64,000 bases of DNA from Shouchella clausii (GTDB taxonomy: Bacteria > Bacillota > Bacilli > Bacillales > Bacillaceae_D). The position numbers were made by a program, and so were the translations under genes. The notes under the pieces were generated by a model. The model had not been told where the DNA came from. It worked only from the letters and a program-made list of their open reading frames with translations, and searched no databases. Shown here in pieces: positions 19,690 to 28,507 of the stretch; the first letter of the stretch is position 1; every line of letters begins with the position of its first letter. The DNA lies in contig NZ_CP019985.1 in NCBI RefSeq assembly GCF_002250115.1, forward strand, positions 2,914,001 through 2,978,000, in the 5' to 3' direction.

Positions 19690-21454
19690 ACTCCGCAACC
19701 GTTTTATTTTCAGCATTATGCTCGTTATCACGCTTGTTCTCCTAGTATTAGGATTAACGCTTGGTTCCTGGTCAAACGAGCGCTATGTTGACTTTGTTTC
19801 AGAGCGTGTTAAAAATGAAGCCGCACTGGCCGTTTGGGCAGTTATGCGCGAGGGCTATCCAAGTGGCGCGCAAGCCCAGCAAATTGCAGAAGAAATTGGT
19901 GCTGAAATTGAAGCACGGCTAACGATCATTGATGCTGAAGGGAACGTCATTGGCGATTCATGGGCTGATCCGAAAAAAATGGAAAACCATCTCGATCGTC
20001 CAGAAATCCAGCGAGCTCGCCTCGATGATGAATTGGAGTTGCGCTTTAGTGAAACGATTGGTGAAGAATTGCTTTATTACGCACTTCCTTTAGAAGAAGG
20101 CAGGGAAATGTTCGGCTATGTCCGTGTCGGTGTGTCTGTAGAGCCATTGAACCAAATGAATCGGACGGTATGGACGGTTATTGGCGTCAGCTTTTTAGGA
20201 GCATTCATTTTTATTTTGTTTTTAATTACACGCATTACCAAACAAATTATCCATCCAATTGACCAAGCGACCAAAGCGGCTATTCGCCTAGCTGAGGGTG
20301 ATTATCAGACTAGGACGTATGAAGATCACCATAAAGAACTTGGGCTGTTAGGCCGTTCTATTAATGCGCTTGCGTATAACTTGGAGCAATTATCAAGACG
20401 CCACCAGGCACAGCAAGACCGAATGGCTGCGCTCATTGACCATATGGGAAGTGCGCTCTTGTTTATGAATGTTCGTGGCGATGTGGTGCTGCTGAACCAA
20501 ACGACGGAGCAAGTTTTTGAAGTCGATAGCAGTGATTGGCTTTCAAAACCATACTACCATGTATTTCCGAGCCAACCCCTTATCCAGTTTGTGCAATTGG
20601 TTTATATGACAGAGAAGAAACAGCGAAGTCTAATCGAATGGACGAAGCATTTTTCAACTCGCGTCTATGATGTATACGGCGCACCGGTGATGGCAGATTC
20701 AGGTAGGCTCAGAGGTGTAACGCTTGTCATGCATGACATTACTGAACAGAAAAAGCTAGAGCAAGTTCGCAAAGACTTTGTTGCCAACGTTTCCCATGAG
20801 TTAAAAACGCCCGTTACATCGATTAAAGGTTTTGCAGAAACGCTCCTTGACGGGGCTATAGACGATCCTGTGCTTTCGAAACAGTTTACGGAAATCATAT
20901 GGAAAGAAAGCGACAGGCTGCAAATGCTGATCGTCGATTTGTTGGAGCTGTCGAAAATTGAGAATGCCCAGTTTAAGCTTGATTTGGAAGACATGTCACT
21001 GAAAGACATTACGGAAGATGTGTTTGAACTAGTGCGGGGCAAAGCTGAAGAAAAAGACATGCACTTGCATATACAAGAACAAGGCAGCTCCGTGATTGAA
21101 GGGGATTGGCAACGGCTGAAGCAAGTCGTTTTGAACCTAGTTTCCAATGCGATCGCCTATACGCCATCAGGCGGCCATGTAACGGTCACACTCAAAGAAC
21201 AAAGGGACGCTGTTGTTCTAAAAGTGCAAGATACAGGAATTGGCATCGACCCAAAAGAAACATTGCGGATTTTTGAACGTTTTTACCGAGTTGACCGGGC
21301 GAGAAGCCGCAATTCGGGAGGGACGGGTTTGGGCCTTGCAATCGTTAAGCATTTGGCCGAAGCGCACCATGCAAAAATAGAAGTGCAGAGCGAAGAGGGC
21401 AAAGGAACCGAGTTTTCCTTGACGTTCCCAAAAAAACAGCCAAGAACACTTTAA
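19682..21454 (+). CDS. phoR: phosphate sensor histidine kinase PhoR
   Basis: 590 aa. Membrane segment about 9-29, extracytoplasmic domain about 30-160, second membrane segment about 163-185, HAMP, PAS (about 240-350), then the kinase core: H-box VSHELKTPVTSIKG with His372, N-box NLVSNAIAYTP, G-boxes DTGIGI and GTGLGLAI. It phosphorylates PhoP when phosphate is scarce. Translation is likely coupled to phoP because the genes overlap. Confidence 0.95.
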   Translation: MNKLRNRFIFSIMLVITLVLLVLGLTLGSWSNERYVDFVSERVKNEAALAVWAVMREGYPSGAQAQQIAEEIGAEIEARLTIIDAEGNVIGDSWADPKKMENHLDRPEIQRARLDDELELRFSETIGEELLYYALPLEEGREMFGYVRVGVSVEPLNQMNRTVWTVIGVSFLGAFIFILFLITRITKQIIHPIDQATKAAIRLAEGDYQTRTYEDHHKELGLLGRSINALAYNLEQLSRRHQAQQDRMAALIDHMGSALLFMNVRGDVVLLNQTTEQVFEVDSSDWLSKPYYHVFPSQPLIQFVQLVYMTEKKQRSLIEWTKHFSTRVYDVYGAPVMADSGRLRGVTLVMHDITEQKKLEQVRKDFVANVSHELKTPVTSIKGFAETLLDGAIDDPVLSKQFTEIIWKESDRLQMLIVDLLELSKIENAQFKLDLEDMSLKDITEDVFELVRGKAEEKDMHLHIQEQGSSVIEGDWQRLKQVVLNLVSNAIAYTPSGGHVTVTLKEQRDAVVLKVQDTGIGIDPKETLRIFERFYRVDRARSRNSGGTGLGLAIVKHLAEAHHAKIEVQSEEGKGTEFSLTFPKKQPRTL

Positions 21455-21504
21455 CAAAATCTTTACACAATGTTCATCAAGGCTTAATGGGGCGCGCTTA
21501 CACT
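21451..21504 (+). promoter_or_regulatory. PhoP-box array and -10 element after phoR
   Basis: Four TTNANN hexamers at an exact 11-bp period: TTAACA (21451), TTTACA (21462), TTCATC (21473) and TTAATG (21484). The first two match the B. subtilis PhoP repeat TT(A/C/T)ACA with 5-bp gaps; the others are weaker. A -10-like TACACT lies at 21499-21504. With a start near 21511 the array covers about -60 to -22, the position of PhoP-activated promoters. Inferred by eye. Confidence 0.55.
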
Positions 21505-21510
21505 AAGGGA

Positions 21511-21592
21511 GAACGGTCAGTAATGAGATCGGTATCCCTCTTCCGATCAGCCCTTTTTAAAAGGCAAGAGTTTCACTCTTGCCTTCTTTTTG
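21511..21592 (+). ncRNA. candidate PhoP-controlled small RNA
   Basis: Between the PhoP-box promoter and a strong terminator there is room for an RNA of only about 80 nt. It would hold a first hairpin (GATCGG pairing with CCGATC at about 21527-21548) and end in the hairpin at 21561-21585 plus T-run. The only ATG frame inside reads through the terminator, so a protein product is unlikely. Existence of the transcript is inference. Confidence 0.35.
21561..21592 (+). terminator. terminator upstream of polA
   Basis: AAGGCAAGAG pairs with CTCTTGCCTT around TTTCA, followed by CTTTTT. It separates the phoR side from polA. Confidence 0.9.
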
Positions 21593-21689
21593 GTTGGCTA
21601 AACACGTATCCTGCGTTCTCATATAGCAACTAGCCTCGAATCATCAGCAATTCTTTCTGTCTCCCTGCGTACGTTCGTTCGCATATGCT

Positions 21690-21718
21690 TTTTTCTTTTC
21701 CAGTGACTATGGTACAAT
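21690..21718 (+). promoter_or_regulatory. likely extended -10 promoter for polA
   Basis: TACAAT at 21713-21718 with an upstream TGG (extended -10); the -35 region is a T/C-rich stretch without a good hexamer. It lies after the terminator and 39 bp before the polA start. Confidence 0.45.
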
Positions 21719-21756
21719 ATGAATACATGTATAGATCGAGAAAGGGGCTCTCCTGC

Positions 21757-24390
21757 TTGAAAAAATTAGTGCTTATTGACGGCAACAGCATTGCTTACCG
21801 TGCATTTTTTGCGTTGCCGCTTTTAAATAATGAAAAAGGCGAATATACAAATGCCGTCTACGGCTTTACGACCATGTTGCTGAAAGTTCTCGAAGACGAA
21901 AAACCGACCCATATGCTCGTCGCCTTTGATGCAGGAAAATCGACGTTTCGCCATCAGACGTATGCAGCTTATAAAGGCACGAGGCAGAAAACGCCATCAG
22001 AGCTATCTGGGCAAATTCCAATGATTCACCAAGTGCTAGATGCGTTTTCGATTAAGCGTTATGAAGTAGACGAATACGAAGCAGACGACATTATCGGCAC
22101 GGCGGCAACGAATGCAGCAAAAGAAGGTTTTGACGTTGTCGTCATTACAGGTGATAAAGATTTGCTTCAATTGGTTGATGACCGTGTTGAAGTCGTGCTG
22201 ACGAAAAAAGGCATTTCTGAAGTCGATCGCTATAATCGCGAGAAAGTGGCTGAACGCTACGGGCTTGAACCGAAACAAATTATTGATTTAAAAGGGTTAA
22301 TGGGCGATTCGTCTGATAACATTCCAGGTGTTCCCGGTGTAGGTGAGAAAACAGCGCTAAAATTGCTTGCTGAATTCCACGACGTAGAAACGGTGCTTGA
22401 TTCGATTGATGCGATCTCTGGGAAAAAGCTGAAAGAACGTCTCCAAGAGAATAAAGACCAAGCCCTCCTTAGCAAAAAACTCGCCACAATTGCCCTTGAC
22501 GTGCCACTTGCCGAAACGCTTGACTCGTTCGAGTATGGCGGATATGAGTATAAACAAGTTAAAGAAGCGTTTAAAGAGCTGTCTTTTCATTCGTTGCTTA
22601 GCCGCATTGACGCTAACGGCGATGAAGAAAGTGCGCCGCAGCAATTGACGGAACTGGATTTTGACATCGTTGAAGAACCGTTGCCTGAACATTTTTCCAG
22701 CCCATCAGCTTTAGTCGTCGAAGTGTTAGCGGAAAACTACCATCAAGCCGAAATTGCCGGTATAGCGGTGGCGAACGAGAAAGGCTGCTTTTATTTCCCG
22801 ACTGAGAAAGCAGTGAAGTCAGACGCGTTTAGGGCATTTGCCCGTTCGCAAGAAAAAAAGAAATGGCTGTTTGACGCAAAGCGTGCTGTCGTCGCTTTAG
22901 CCTGGCATGGGGTTGACTTAAACGGCGTTGATTTTGACTTGCAAATGGCTTCCTATTTGCTCGATCCATCGCTGTCATCCCATGAAATTAGCGATATTGC
23001 TACCCGTAAAGGGACAGGTGGCGTGGCTGAAGATGAAACTGTATACGGCAAAGGAGCCAAGCGCTCTCTTCCAGAAGAGACCGCCCTTGCCGAACATCTT
23101 TGCCGTAAAGCCAATGCCATGTTTACGTTAAAAAGCACATTAGAAGATGAACTAGCGCAAAATGAGCAGCTTGAATTGCTCAAGAAGTTAGAAATGCCTT
23201 TGTCTGTTGTGCTTGGCCGTATGGAAAAAGAAGGTGTCTGTGTCGACCGAGAACAACTTGAGGAAATGGGCAAAGATTTATCGGACCGTCTGAACACTCT
23301 AGAAGGGGCGATCCATAAAGAAGCTGGAGAACCATTTAATATTAATTCACCGAAACAGCTTGGCGTTATCCTGTTTGAAAAATTAGGATTGCCGCCTGTG
23401 AAAAAAACAAAAACGGGTTATTCCACTAGTGCTGATGTATTGGAAAAACTTGCAGGCACACACCCAATTATTGAACATCTTCTCCTTTACCGGCAACTTG
23501 GCAAACTCTATTCAACATACATCGAAGGGTTGCTTAAAGTGATCGATAAGGAAACAGGCAAAGTCCATACCCGCTTTAATCAAGCTTTAACGCAAACGGG
23601 ACGCCTTTCTTCGACAGACCCGAATTTGCAAAACATTCCTATCCGTCTAGAGGAAGGAAGAAAAATCCGCAAAGCATTCGTTGCCTCAAAGGAAGGCTGG
23701 AAAATGGTTGCGGCTGATTACTCGCAAATTGAGCTGCGTGTCCTCGCCCATATTTCTGGCGATGAACGAATGAAGGAGGCGTTTTTAACTGGGATGGACA
23801 TCCATACAAAAACGGCAATGGATGTTTTCCATGTAGAACGCGAAGAAGTAACAGATTTGATGAGAAGGAGCGCGAAGGCCGTCAATTTTGGGATTGTCTA
23901 CGGCATAAGCGATTATGGGCTCTCACAAAGCCTAGGCATTACGAGAAAAGAAGCGAAAGACTTTATTGACCGCTATTTAGCAAGTTATCCACAAGTAAAA
24001 GCTTATATGGAAAATGTGGTGAAAGAAGCAAAGGAAAAGGGGTATGTCCAAACACTGCTTGCGAGAAGGCGTTATTTGCCTGAACTGAAAAGCCGCAATT
24101 TCAACCAGCGCAGTTTTGCAGAACGGACAGCGATGAACACACCAATCCAAGGGACCGCAGCTGACATTATTAAACGGGCGATGGTGCAAATGAGTGAAGC
24201 GTTAGAGGAAACAGGACTTAAAGCAAACATGTTGCTCCAAGTCCATGACGAACTCATTTTTGAAGTGGCGCCTGACGATGTGGAACCGTTAAAAGAGCTT
24301 GTCACAGAAGTAATGGAACAGGCGCTTGAGCTTGATGTGCCTTTACAAGTGGATGTCTCTAGCGGAAATTCATGGTTTGACGCGAAATAA
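21757..24390 (+). CDS. polA: DNA polymerase I
   Basis: 877 aa from the TTG at 21757 (AAAGGGG upstream); an in-frame extension to 21685 overlaps the promoter and is rejected. Domains: 5' nuclease (about 1-290) with GDKDLLQL and GDSSDNIPGVPGVGEKTA; a degenerate 3'-5' exonuclease region (about 310-470) without the usual catalytic acids; polymerase (about 480-877) with motif A DYSQIELRVLAH near 653, motif B RRSAKAVNFGIVYG and motif C QVHDELIFEV near 829. It fills gaps in repair and removes RNA primers. It begins a run with mutM. Confidence 0.97.
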   Translation: MKKLVLIDGNSIAYRAFFALPLLNNEKGEYTNAVYGFTTMLLKVLEDEKPTHMLVAFDAGKSTFRHQTYAAYKGTRQKTPSELSGQIPMIHQVLDAFSIKRYEVDEYEADDIIGTAATNAAKEGFDVVVITGDKDLLQLVDDRVEVVLTKKGISEVDRYNREKVAERYGLEPKQIIDLKGLMGDSSDNIPGVPGVGEKTALKLLAEFHDVETVLDSIDAISGKKLKERLQENKDQALLSKKLATIALDVPLAETLDSFEYGGYEYKQVKEAFKELSFHSLLSRIDANGDEESAPQQLTELDFDIVEEPLPEHFSSPSALVVEVLAENYHQAEIAGIAVANEKGCFYFPTEKAVKSDAFRAFARSQEKKKWLFDAKRAVVALAWHGVDLNGVDFDLQMASYLLDPSLSSHEISDIATRKGTGGVAEDETVYGKGAKRSLPEETALAEHLCRKANAMFTLKSTLEDELAQNEQLELLKKLEMPLSVVLGRMEKEGVCVDREQLEEMGKDLSDRLNTLEGAIHKEAGEPFNINSPKQLGVILFEKLGLPPVKKTKTGYSTSADVLEKLAGTHPIIEHLLLYRQLGKLYSTYIEGLLKVIDKETGKVHTRFNQALTQTGRLSSTDPNLQNIPIRLEEGRKIRKAFVASKEGWKMVAADYSQIELRVLAHISGDERMKEAFLTGMDIHTKTAMDVFHVEREEVTDLMRRSAKAVNFGIVYGISDYGLSQSLGITRKEAKDFIDRYLASYPQVKAYMENVVKEAKEKGYVQTLLARRRYLPELKSRNFNQRSFAERTAMNTPIQGTAADIIKRAMVQMSEALEETGLKANMLLQVHDELIFEVAPDDVEPLKELVTEVMEQALELDVPLQVDVSSGNSWFDAK

Positions 24391-24401
24391 GGAGAAGAGA
24401 A

Positions 24402-25232
24402 ATGCCAGAATTACCGGAAGTAGAAACGGTACGCCGAACACTTTTGCAGTTGGTTAAGAACAAGACCATTGCGGACGTCGACGTCGGCTGGCCGAAAATG
24501 ATTAAGGAACCAGATGATGTAGAACGTTTTGTACAGCTATTAAAGGGGCAAACAATCGAAGACATTGGGCGCAGAGGCAAATTTTTGCTGTTTGTGCTGA
24601 ACGACTATGTACTTGTCTCCCATTTGCGGATGGAAGGACGCTATGGTTTGTATCAACCAACTGACGAAAAAACGAAGCATACGCATGTCGTGTTTTCATT
24701 TACAGATGGGTCTGAATTACGTTATGCGGATGTGCGCAAATTCGGTACGATGCATTTGTTTGCTAAAGGGGCCGAACACGTTGCCATGCCCCTTGCCCAG
24801 CTAGGCGTTGAACCTTTTTCCGAACAGTTTACGGTCGAATTGCTGGAACAAGCGTATGCAAAAACCACAAGAGCGATTAAAACAGCATTGCTTGACCAGA
24901 AAACAGTCGTCGGGCTCGGCAATATTTATGTCGATGAAGCGCTCTTTCGTTCAGGGATCCATCCTGAGCGGACGGCCTCGTCACTGTCGAAGGAAGAGTA
25001 TCAGAACCTTCATAAGGAAATTAAAAGAACGCTTAAAGAAGCGATTGAGGCAGGGGGCAGCTCGATAAAATCGTATGTAAATGGCCAAGGGGAAATAGGC
25101 ATGTTCCAACAACAGCTCCATGTTTATGGCCGTAAACAACAACCGTGCCATCATTGCGACACAGTGATTGAAAAGATAGTCGTTGGCGGGCGCGGAACCC
25201 ACTATTGCCCTAATTGCCAACCACGGTGGTGA
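24402..25232 (+). CDS. mutM: formamidopyrimidine-DNA glycosylase MutM (Fpg)
   Basis: 276 aa. It excises 8-oxoguanine and formamidopyrimidines and cuts the resulting abasic site. The mature N-terminus PELPEVETVRRTL supplies the catalytic Pro2 and Glu3. Helix-two-turn-helix region with GLGNIYVDEALF, then a C-terminal zinc finger C-x2-C ... YCPNCQ. ATG after GGAGAAGAG, 11 bp behind polA, so the two are co-transcribed as in B. subtilis. Confidence 0.97.
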   Translation: MPELPEVETVRRTLLQLVKNKTIADVDVGWPKMIKEPDDVERFVQLLKGQTIEDIGRRGKFLLFVLNDYVLVSHLRMEGRYGLYQPTDEKTKHTHVVFSFTDGSELRYADVRKFGTMHLFAKGAEHVAMPLAQLGVEPFSEQFTVELLEQAYAKTTRAIKTALLDQKTVVGLGNIYVDEALFRSGIHPERTASSLSKEEYQNLHKEIKRTLKEAIEAGGSSIKSYVNGQGEIGMFQQQLHVYGRKQQPCHHCDTVIEKIVVGGRGTHYCPNCQPRW

Positions 25233-25293
25233 ACAATGACAAAGTCCTTTCCATATACTAATGGCAACGAACATTAGACGGGAGGGGCTTCTA

Positions 25294-25917
25294 TTGGCAA
25301 CATTGGTTATGCTGGCCGCAGCAGTTAGCCTTGATAGTTTTGGCGTCGGGTTTGCCTATGGCACTCGTCGTATCAAAATACCACTTATATCGCTTTTATT
25401 TATTGCAGCTTGTTCAGGTGTCTCTATTTTAATCGCTATGTCAGTTGGTTCAGCCTTTTCGATGTGGTTGTCGCCTGATGTGGCCGAATTGCTCGGGGCG
25501 ATCATTTTAATAGGCCTTGGCTGTTGGGCTGTTTATGCAGCATACCGGCCGAAAAAAGAGCGAAGGCCGAGTGTTAAACAGACGAAAATGGATTTTACGA
25601 TTCGCTTATTCGGGTTTGTTATCCATATTTTACGGGAACCGGAAAGCGCCGACATCGACCGTTCCGGCACAGTGACTGGAAAAGAAGCCCTTTTACTTGG
25701 CCTCGCCCTATCACTTGATGCCTTTGGCGCTGGGATTGGCGCTGCGTTAATGGGCCTTTCCCCTCTTGGCCTTGCTACATGTACGGCTATTTTAAGCGCC
25801 TTGTTTGTCACACTAGGAATGACGTTCGGCTACCGGACAGCACGGTTGAAGTGGGTGCAGAAAATGGCCTTCATTCCAGGTTGCTTGCTGCTCATTATCG
25901 GCGTGATGAAATTGTAG
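25294..25917 (+). CDS. ytaF: sporulation membrane protein YtaF (MntP-like)
   Basis: 207 aa from the TTG at 25294, six bases after GGGAGGGG; an ATG at 25261 would place that site within the gene. Six hydrophobic segments in two repeats of three, each repeat carrying an SLD(S/A)FG motif, which is the MntP/YtaF family signature. A soluble loop lies between (about 85-130). In B. subtilis ytaF lies between mutM and coaE, as here. Family relatives export manganese; the role in sporulation is not defined. Confidence 0.88.
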   Translation: MATLVMLAAAVSLDSFGVGFAYGTRRIKIPLISLLFIAACSGVSILIAMSVGSAFSMWLSPDVAELLGAIILIGLGCWAVYAAYRPKKERRPSVKQTKMDFTIRLFGFVIHILREPESADIDRSGTVTGKEALLLGLALSLDAFGAGIGAALMGLSPLGLATCTAILSALFVTLGMTFGYRTARLKWVQKMAFIPGCLLLIIGVMKL

Positions 25918-25932
25918 GAGGAGCATGTACTT

Positions 25933-26526
25933 ATGAGAATTGGCTTAACTGGCGGGATTGCCAGCGGGAAATCGCTTGTGGCAACCTATTTGGAGAAACA
26001 GGGCATTCCGGTTGTTGATGCAGATAAACTTGCACGTCAGGTTGTAGAGCCTGGCGAGCCGGCGCTTGCCCAAATCGTCGCGACATTTGGCCAAAACGTT
26101 CTCCAGACTGACGGCACGTTAGACCGGAAACAGTTAGGGGCGATCATTTTTGGTGATGAACAAAAAAGGAAGCAGTTGAATCAAATCGTTCATCCAGCTG
26201 TACGGCAATTGATGAAAAAACAGGCCGAACTATACGAACAAAGGGGCTACACTCGAGTTGTTCTCGACATTCCCTTGTTATACGAAAGCAACTTGTTTCA
26301 TATGGTCAACCAAGTTTGGCTCGTTTATGTAGACGAAGCAACTCAGCTTCGGCGTTTGATTGAGCGAGATGGCTTAACTGAAACAGAGGCAAATCAACGA
26401 ATTGCTGCGCAAATGCCATTAACCGCCAAAAAAGCACAGGCCGACGTGCTCATAGACAATAATGGAACGAAGGAAAACACCTATCGACAAGTAGACAATG
26501 CGTTGGCTAAGACCGCCCACGAATAG
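25933..26526 (+). CDS. coaE: dephospho-CoA kinase
   Basis: 197 aa. It phosphorylates the 3'-hydroxyl of dephospho-CoA, the last step of CoA synthesis. The P-loop GLTGGIASGKS is at 4-14, the substrate lid contains DADKLARQVVEPG, and LDIPLLYE is the Walker-B-like motif. ATG after TAGGAGGAG. The last codons (KTAHE-stop) lie inside a terminator stem that reappears 120 bp downstream as KTAIE-stop. This shows a duplication of the 3' end around a repeat element. Confidence 0.95.
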   Translation: MRIGLTGGIASGKSLVATYLEKQGIPVVDADKLARQVVEPGEPALAQIVATFGQNVLQTDGTLDRKQLGAIIFGDEQKRKQLNQIVHPAVRQLMKKQAELYEQRGYTRVVLDIPLLYESNLFHMVNQVWLVYVDEATQLRRLIERDGLTETEANQRIAAQMPLTAKKAQADVLIDNNGTKENTYRQVDNALAKTAHE

Positions 26527-26532
26527 GCGGTC
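26508..26532 (+). repeat. first copy of duplicated coaE terminator hairpin
   Basis: GACCGCC and GGCGGTC form a 7-bp stem overlapping the coaE stop codon. The same 25-bp block, differing only in the loop (cac versus att), recurs at 26628-26652. This upstream copy has no T-tract. Confidence 0.85.
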
Positions 26533-26533
26533 A

Positions 26534-26627
26534 CAGACTGAAGACAAGCGCTCGCATACGTCGTTGCTCACCTCGTCTGACAAACGCTTTCTTTCAGTCT
26601 GGACAGTTGTCGACTCTGTCGACAACT
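26534..26627 (-). repeat. CAGACTG element with GTTGTCGAC hairpin, inverted short copy
   Basis: 26534-26601 is a 68-bp element bounded by CAGACTG and CAGTCTG, internally deleted relative to the full copies and in inverse orientation. It is followed by a perfect hairpin, AGTTGTCGAC with its complement around TCT (26604-26626). A related hairpin lies on the same relative side of the element at 55235. The whole unit is enclosed by the two terminator copies. Confidence 0.8.
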
Positions 26628-26658
26628 TAAGACCGCCATTGAATAGGCGGTCTTTTTT
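26628..26658 (+). terminator. functional copy of the coaE terminator
   Basis: GACCGCC/GGCGGTC stem followed by six T. It retains a relic of the coaE end (AAG ACC GCC ATT GAA TAG), so it is probably the part of the original gene end displaced by the repeat element. Confidence 0.88.
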
Positions 26659-26696
26659 GTGCCTAAATTGAAATTGGTTCACGTTTTTGGTTTATT

Positions 26697-26719
26697 TATG
26701 TTATACTATTTCGTATAAT
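26697..26719 (+). promoter_or_regulatory. gapB promoter region with CcpN-like operator
   Basis: TATGTTATACT at 26697-26707 fits the B. subtilis CcpN consensus TRTGHYATAYW at all positions. TATAAT at 26714-26719 is a probable -10. A second near-match on the minus strand overlaps about 26728-26737. CcpN represses gapB during glycolysis in B. subtilis. The ccpN gene is not in this window, so the regulator is inferred. Confidence 0.5.
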
Positions 26720-26763
26720 ATTGATAAAAAGGATAACATAATAACCTGAAGGGGCTGGACTTT

Positions 26764-27798
26764 ATGAATGTGAAAATGGCAATCAACGGGTTTGGGCGAA
26801 TTGGTCGAATGGTGTTTCGAAAAGCTTTTCTAGAAGGGAAAGTGGACATTACTGCGATTAATGCTTCTTACCCTGCAGACACATTGGCTCATTTAATCAA
26901 ATACGATTCCATTCATGGGCCATTCATGGCCGACGTTTTTGCGAAAGATGGGCAGTTATTCGTAAATGGAAAGAAGATTGAATTGCTCGCTGAACGGGAT
27001 CCGCGGCGTTTGCCTTGGGAAGAGTTAGGGATTGATATTGTCATTGAAGCAACCGGAAAATTTAAAACAAAAGAAGCGGCTGGCGCTCATTTGCAAGCAG
27101 GAGCGAAAAAGGTAATTATTACAGCTCCGGCAACGGGCGAAGATGCAACGATTGTCGTCGGTGTAAATGAAAGCGACTACAACCCACAGGAAGACCACAT
27201 TCTCTCGAATGCCTCATGTACAACCAATTGCCTAGCCCCAGTTGCGAAAGTCCTCGACGAAAAATTTGGGATTGAATCAGGGATGATGACAACGGTGCAT
27301 TCGTATACGAATGACCAGAAAAACATTGACAACCCTCATAAAGATTTGCGTCGAGCCCGTGCATGTGGACAGTCCATCATCCCGACATCGACTGGAGCAG
27401 CTAAGGCCATATCGAAAGTGTTGCCGAATTTGGACGGCAAACTAACAGGAATGGCGCTCCGTGTGCCAACGCCAAATGTTTCGTTAGTTGATTTAGTTGT
27501 GAATTTAAAAACAGAAACTACTGCAGAAGCCATTAACAATGCCTTTTGGGAAGCTTCACAAGGGACGCTTAAAGGCATCTTAGGAATTACAGATGAACCC
27601 CTCGTTTCAATCGACTTTAATGGCGAGGAACAATCGGCGGTTGTAGACGGTCAATCAACGGCAGTTTTAAACAATCGCCAGGCAAAAGTCCTTGCTTGGT
27701 ATGATAATGAATGGGGCTATTCATGCAGAGTAGTGGATTTAATGAATCATGTCGCAGCCCAGATGTCGGCAAAAGAAGAAATCCATTCTGCGTCGTAA
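26764..27798 (+). CDS. gapB: gluconeogenic glyceraldehyde-3-phosphate dehydrogenase GapB
   Basis: 344 aa. NINGFGRIGR-type Rossmann start (MAINGFGRIGRMVF), catalytic Cys152 in SNASCTTNCLAP, substrate-site residues in PTSTGAAKA. After the second beta strand it reads AINASYPADT, where glycolytic GapA has an Asp that fixes NAD. The substitution is the GapB pattern and fits NADP use in gluconeogenesis. The sequence IDNPHKDLRRARACG is also GapB-like. ATG follows AAGGGG. Regulation by CcpN is suggested by the upstream site. Confidence 0.93.
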   Translation: MNVKMAINGFGRIGRMVFRKAFLEGKVDITAINASYPADTLAHLIKYDSIHGPFMADVFAKDGQLFVNGKKIELLAERDPRRLPWEELGIDIVIEATGKFKTKEAAGAHLQAGAKKVIITAPATGEDATIVVGVNESDYNPQEDHILSNASCTTNCLAPVAKVLDEKFGIESGMMTTVHSYTNDQKNIDNPHKDLRRARACGQSIIPTSTGAAKAISKVLPNLDGKLTGMALRVPTPNVSLVDLVVNLKTETTAEAINNAFWEASQGTLKGILGITDEPLVSIDFNGEEQSAVVDGQSTAVLNNRQAKVLAWYDNEWGYSCRVVDLMNHVAAQMSAKEEIHSAS

Positions 27799-27856
27799 GC
27801 ACGCTGTAAAATTGTTTAGAAATCCAGTTGCAATCGTGGTGTAAACCAAGTATACT

Positions 27857-27896
27857 GAATCCCGTGAGTTCGTTTAAAAACGGGATTCGTTTTTCT
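27857..27896 (+). terminator. terminator after gapB
   Basis: GAATCCCGT pairs with ACGGGATTC around a 14-nt loop, followed by GTTTTTCTT. It separates gapB from speD. Confidence 0.85.
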
Positions 27897-28004
27897 TGCA
27901 GCATGGGTTAGGACCTCTTTGGACTAACTTTCCCCCCTGTACGAAGACGATCCTACATGCATGCTTTTGCTGCATGGCGAATTACCGAAAAGGGGGAAGT
28001 TCAT

Positions 28005-28394
28005 ATGGATACAATGGGACGTCATGTCATTTCTGAGCTTTGGGGTTGTGACACAAACAAGTTAAACAACATGGAATTTATTGAACAAGTATTTGTAAAT
28101 GCAGCTTTAAGAGCCGGAGCAGAAGTGAGGGAAGTAGCGTTTCATAAGTTTGCCCCACAAGGGGTGAGCGGAGTTGTGATCATTTCTGAGTCGCATTTAA
28201 CGATTCACAGTTTCCCGGAACATGGCTATGCGAGCATAGACGTTTATACATGTGGTCCAGTTATAGACCCAAACGTTGCAGCTGAGTTTATTGCAAGAGA
28301 ATTGGATGCAACAACAAGCGAAGTGCTTGAATTGCCACGAGGAATGGGACCGATTAAGCCTGAAAAACGATTAAGCCACAGTGCTGTTAAATAA
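28005..28394 (+). CDS. speD: S-adenosylmethionine decarboxylase proenzyme
   Basis: 129 aa from the ATG at 28005, which has AGGGGGAAG upstream; the in-frame extension to 27957 lacks such a site. It supplies decarboxylated AdoMet for spermidine synthesis. [23 protein letters not shown] contains the self-cleavage Ser63 that becomes the pyruvoyl group, His68 and Cys83. The size matches the class 1B bacterial enzyme (B. subtilis 126 aa). It follows gapB as in B. subtilis. Confidence 0.96.
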   Translation: MDTMGRHVISELWGCDTNKLNNMEFIEQVFVNAALRAGAEVREVAFHKFAPQGVSGVVIISESHLTIHSFPEHGYASIDVYTCGPVIDPNVAAEFIARELDATTSEVLELPRGMGPIKPEKRLSHSAVK

Positions 28395-28400
28395 ATTGGA

Positions 28401-28437
28401 GAAACCGCCGAGCATACTGCTTGGCGGTTTCTTTTTG
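28401..28437 (+). terminator. terminator after speD
   Basis: GAAACCGCC pairs with GGCGGTTTC around 13 nt, followed by TTTTT. Confidence 0.92.
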
Positions 28438-28507
28438 CTATAAATGGATGCGCTTTCGTCATTTATGGTATGATAAAGGCAACGTTTACACAGGGGGAGA
28501 GAGCAGG

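Noticed and set aside
22357-23297. Minus-strand frames of 76-114 aa opposite polA
   Set aside because: Shadows of the polA frame; no ribosome sites or conserved motifs.
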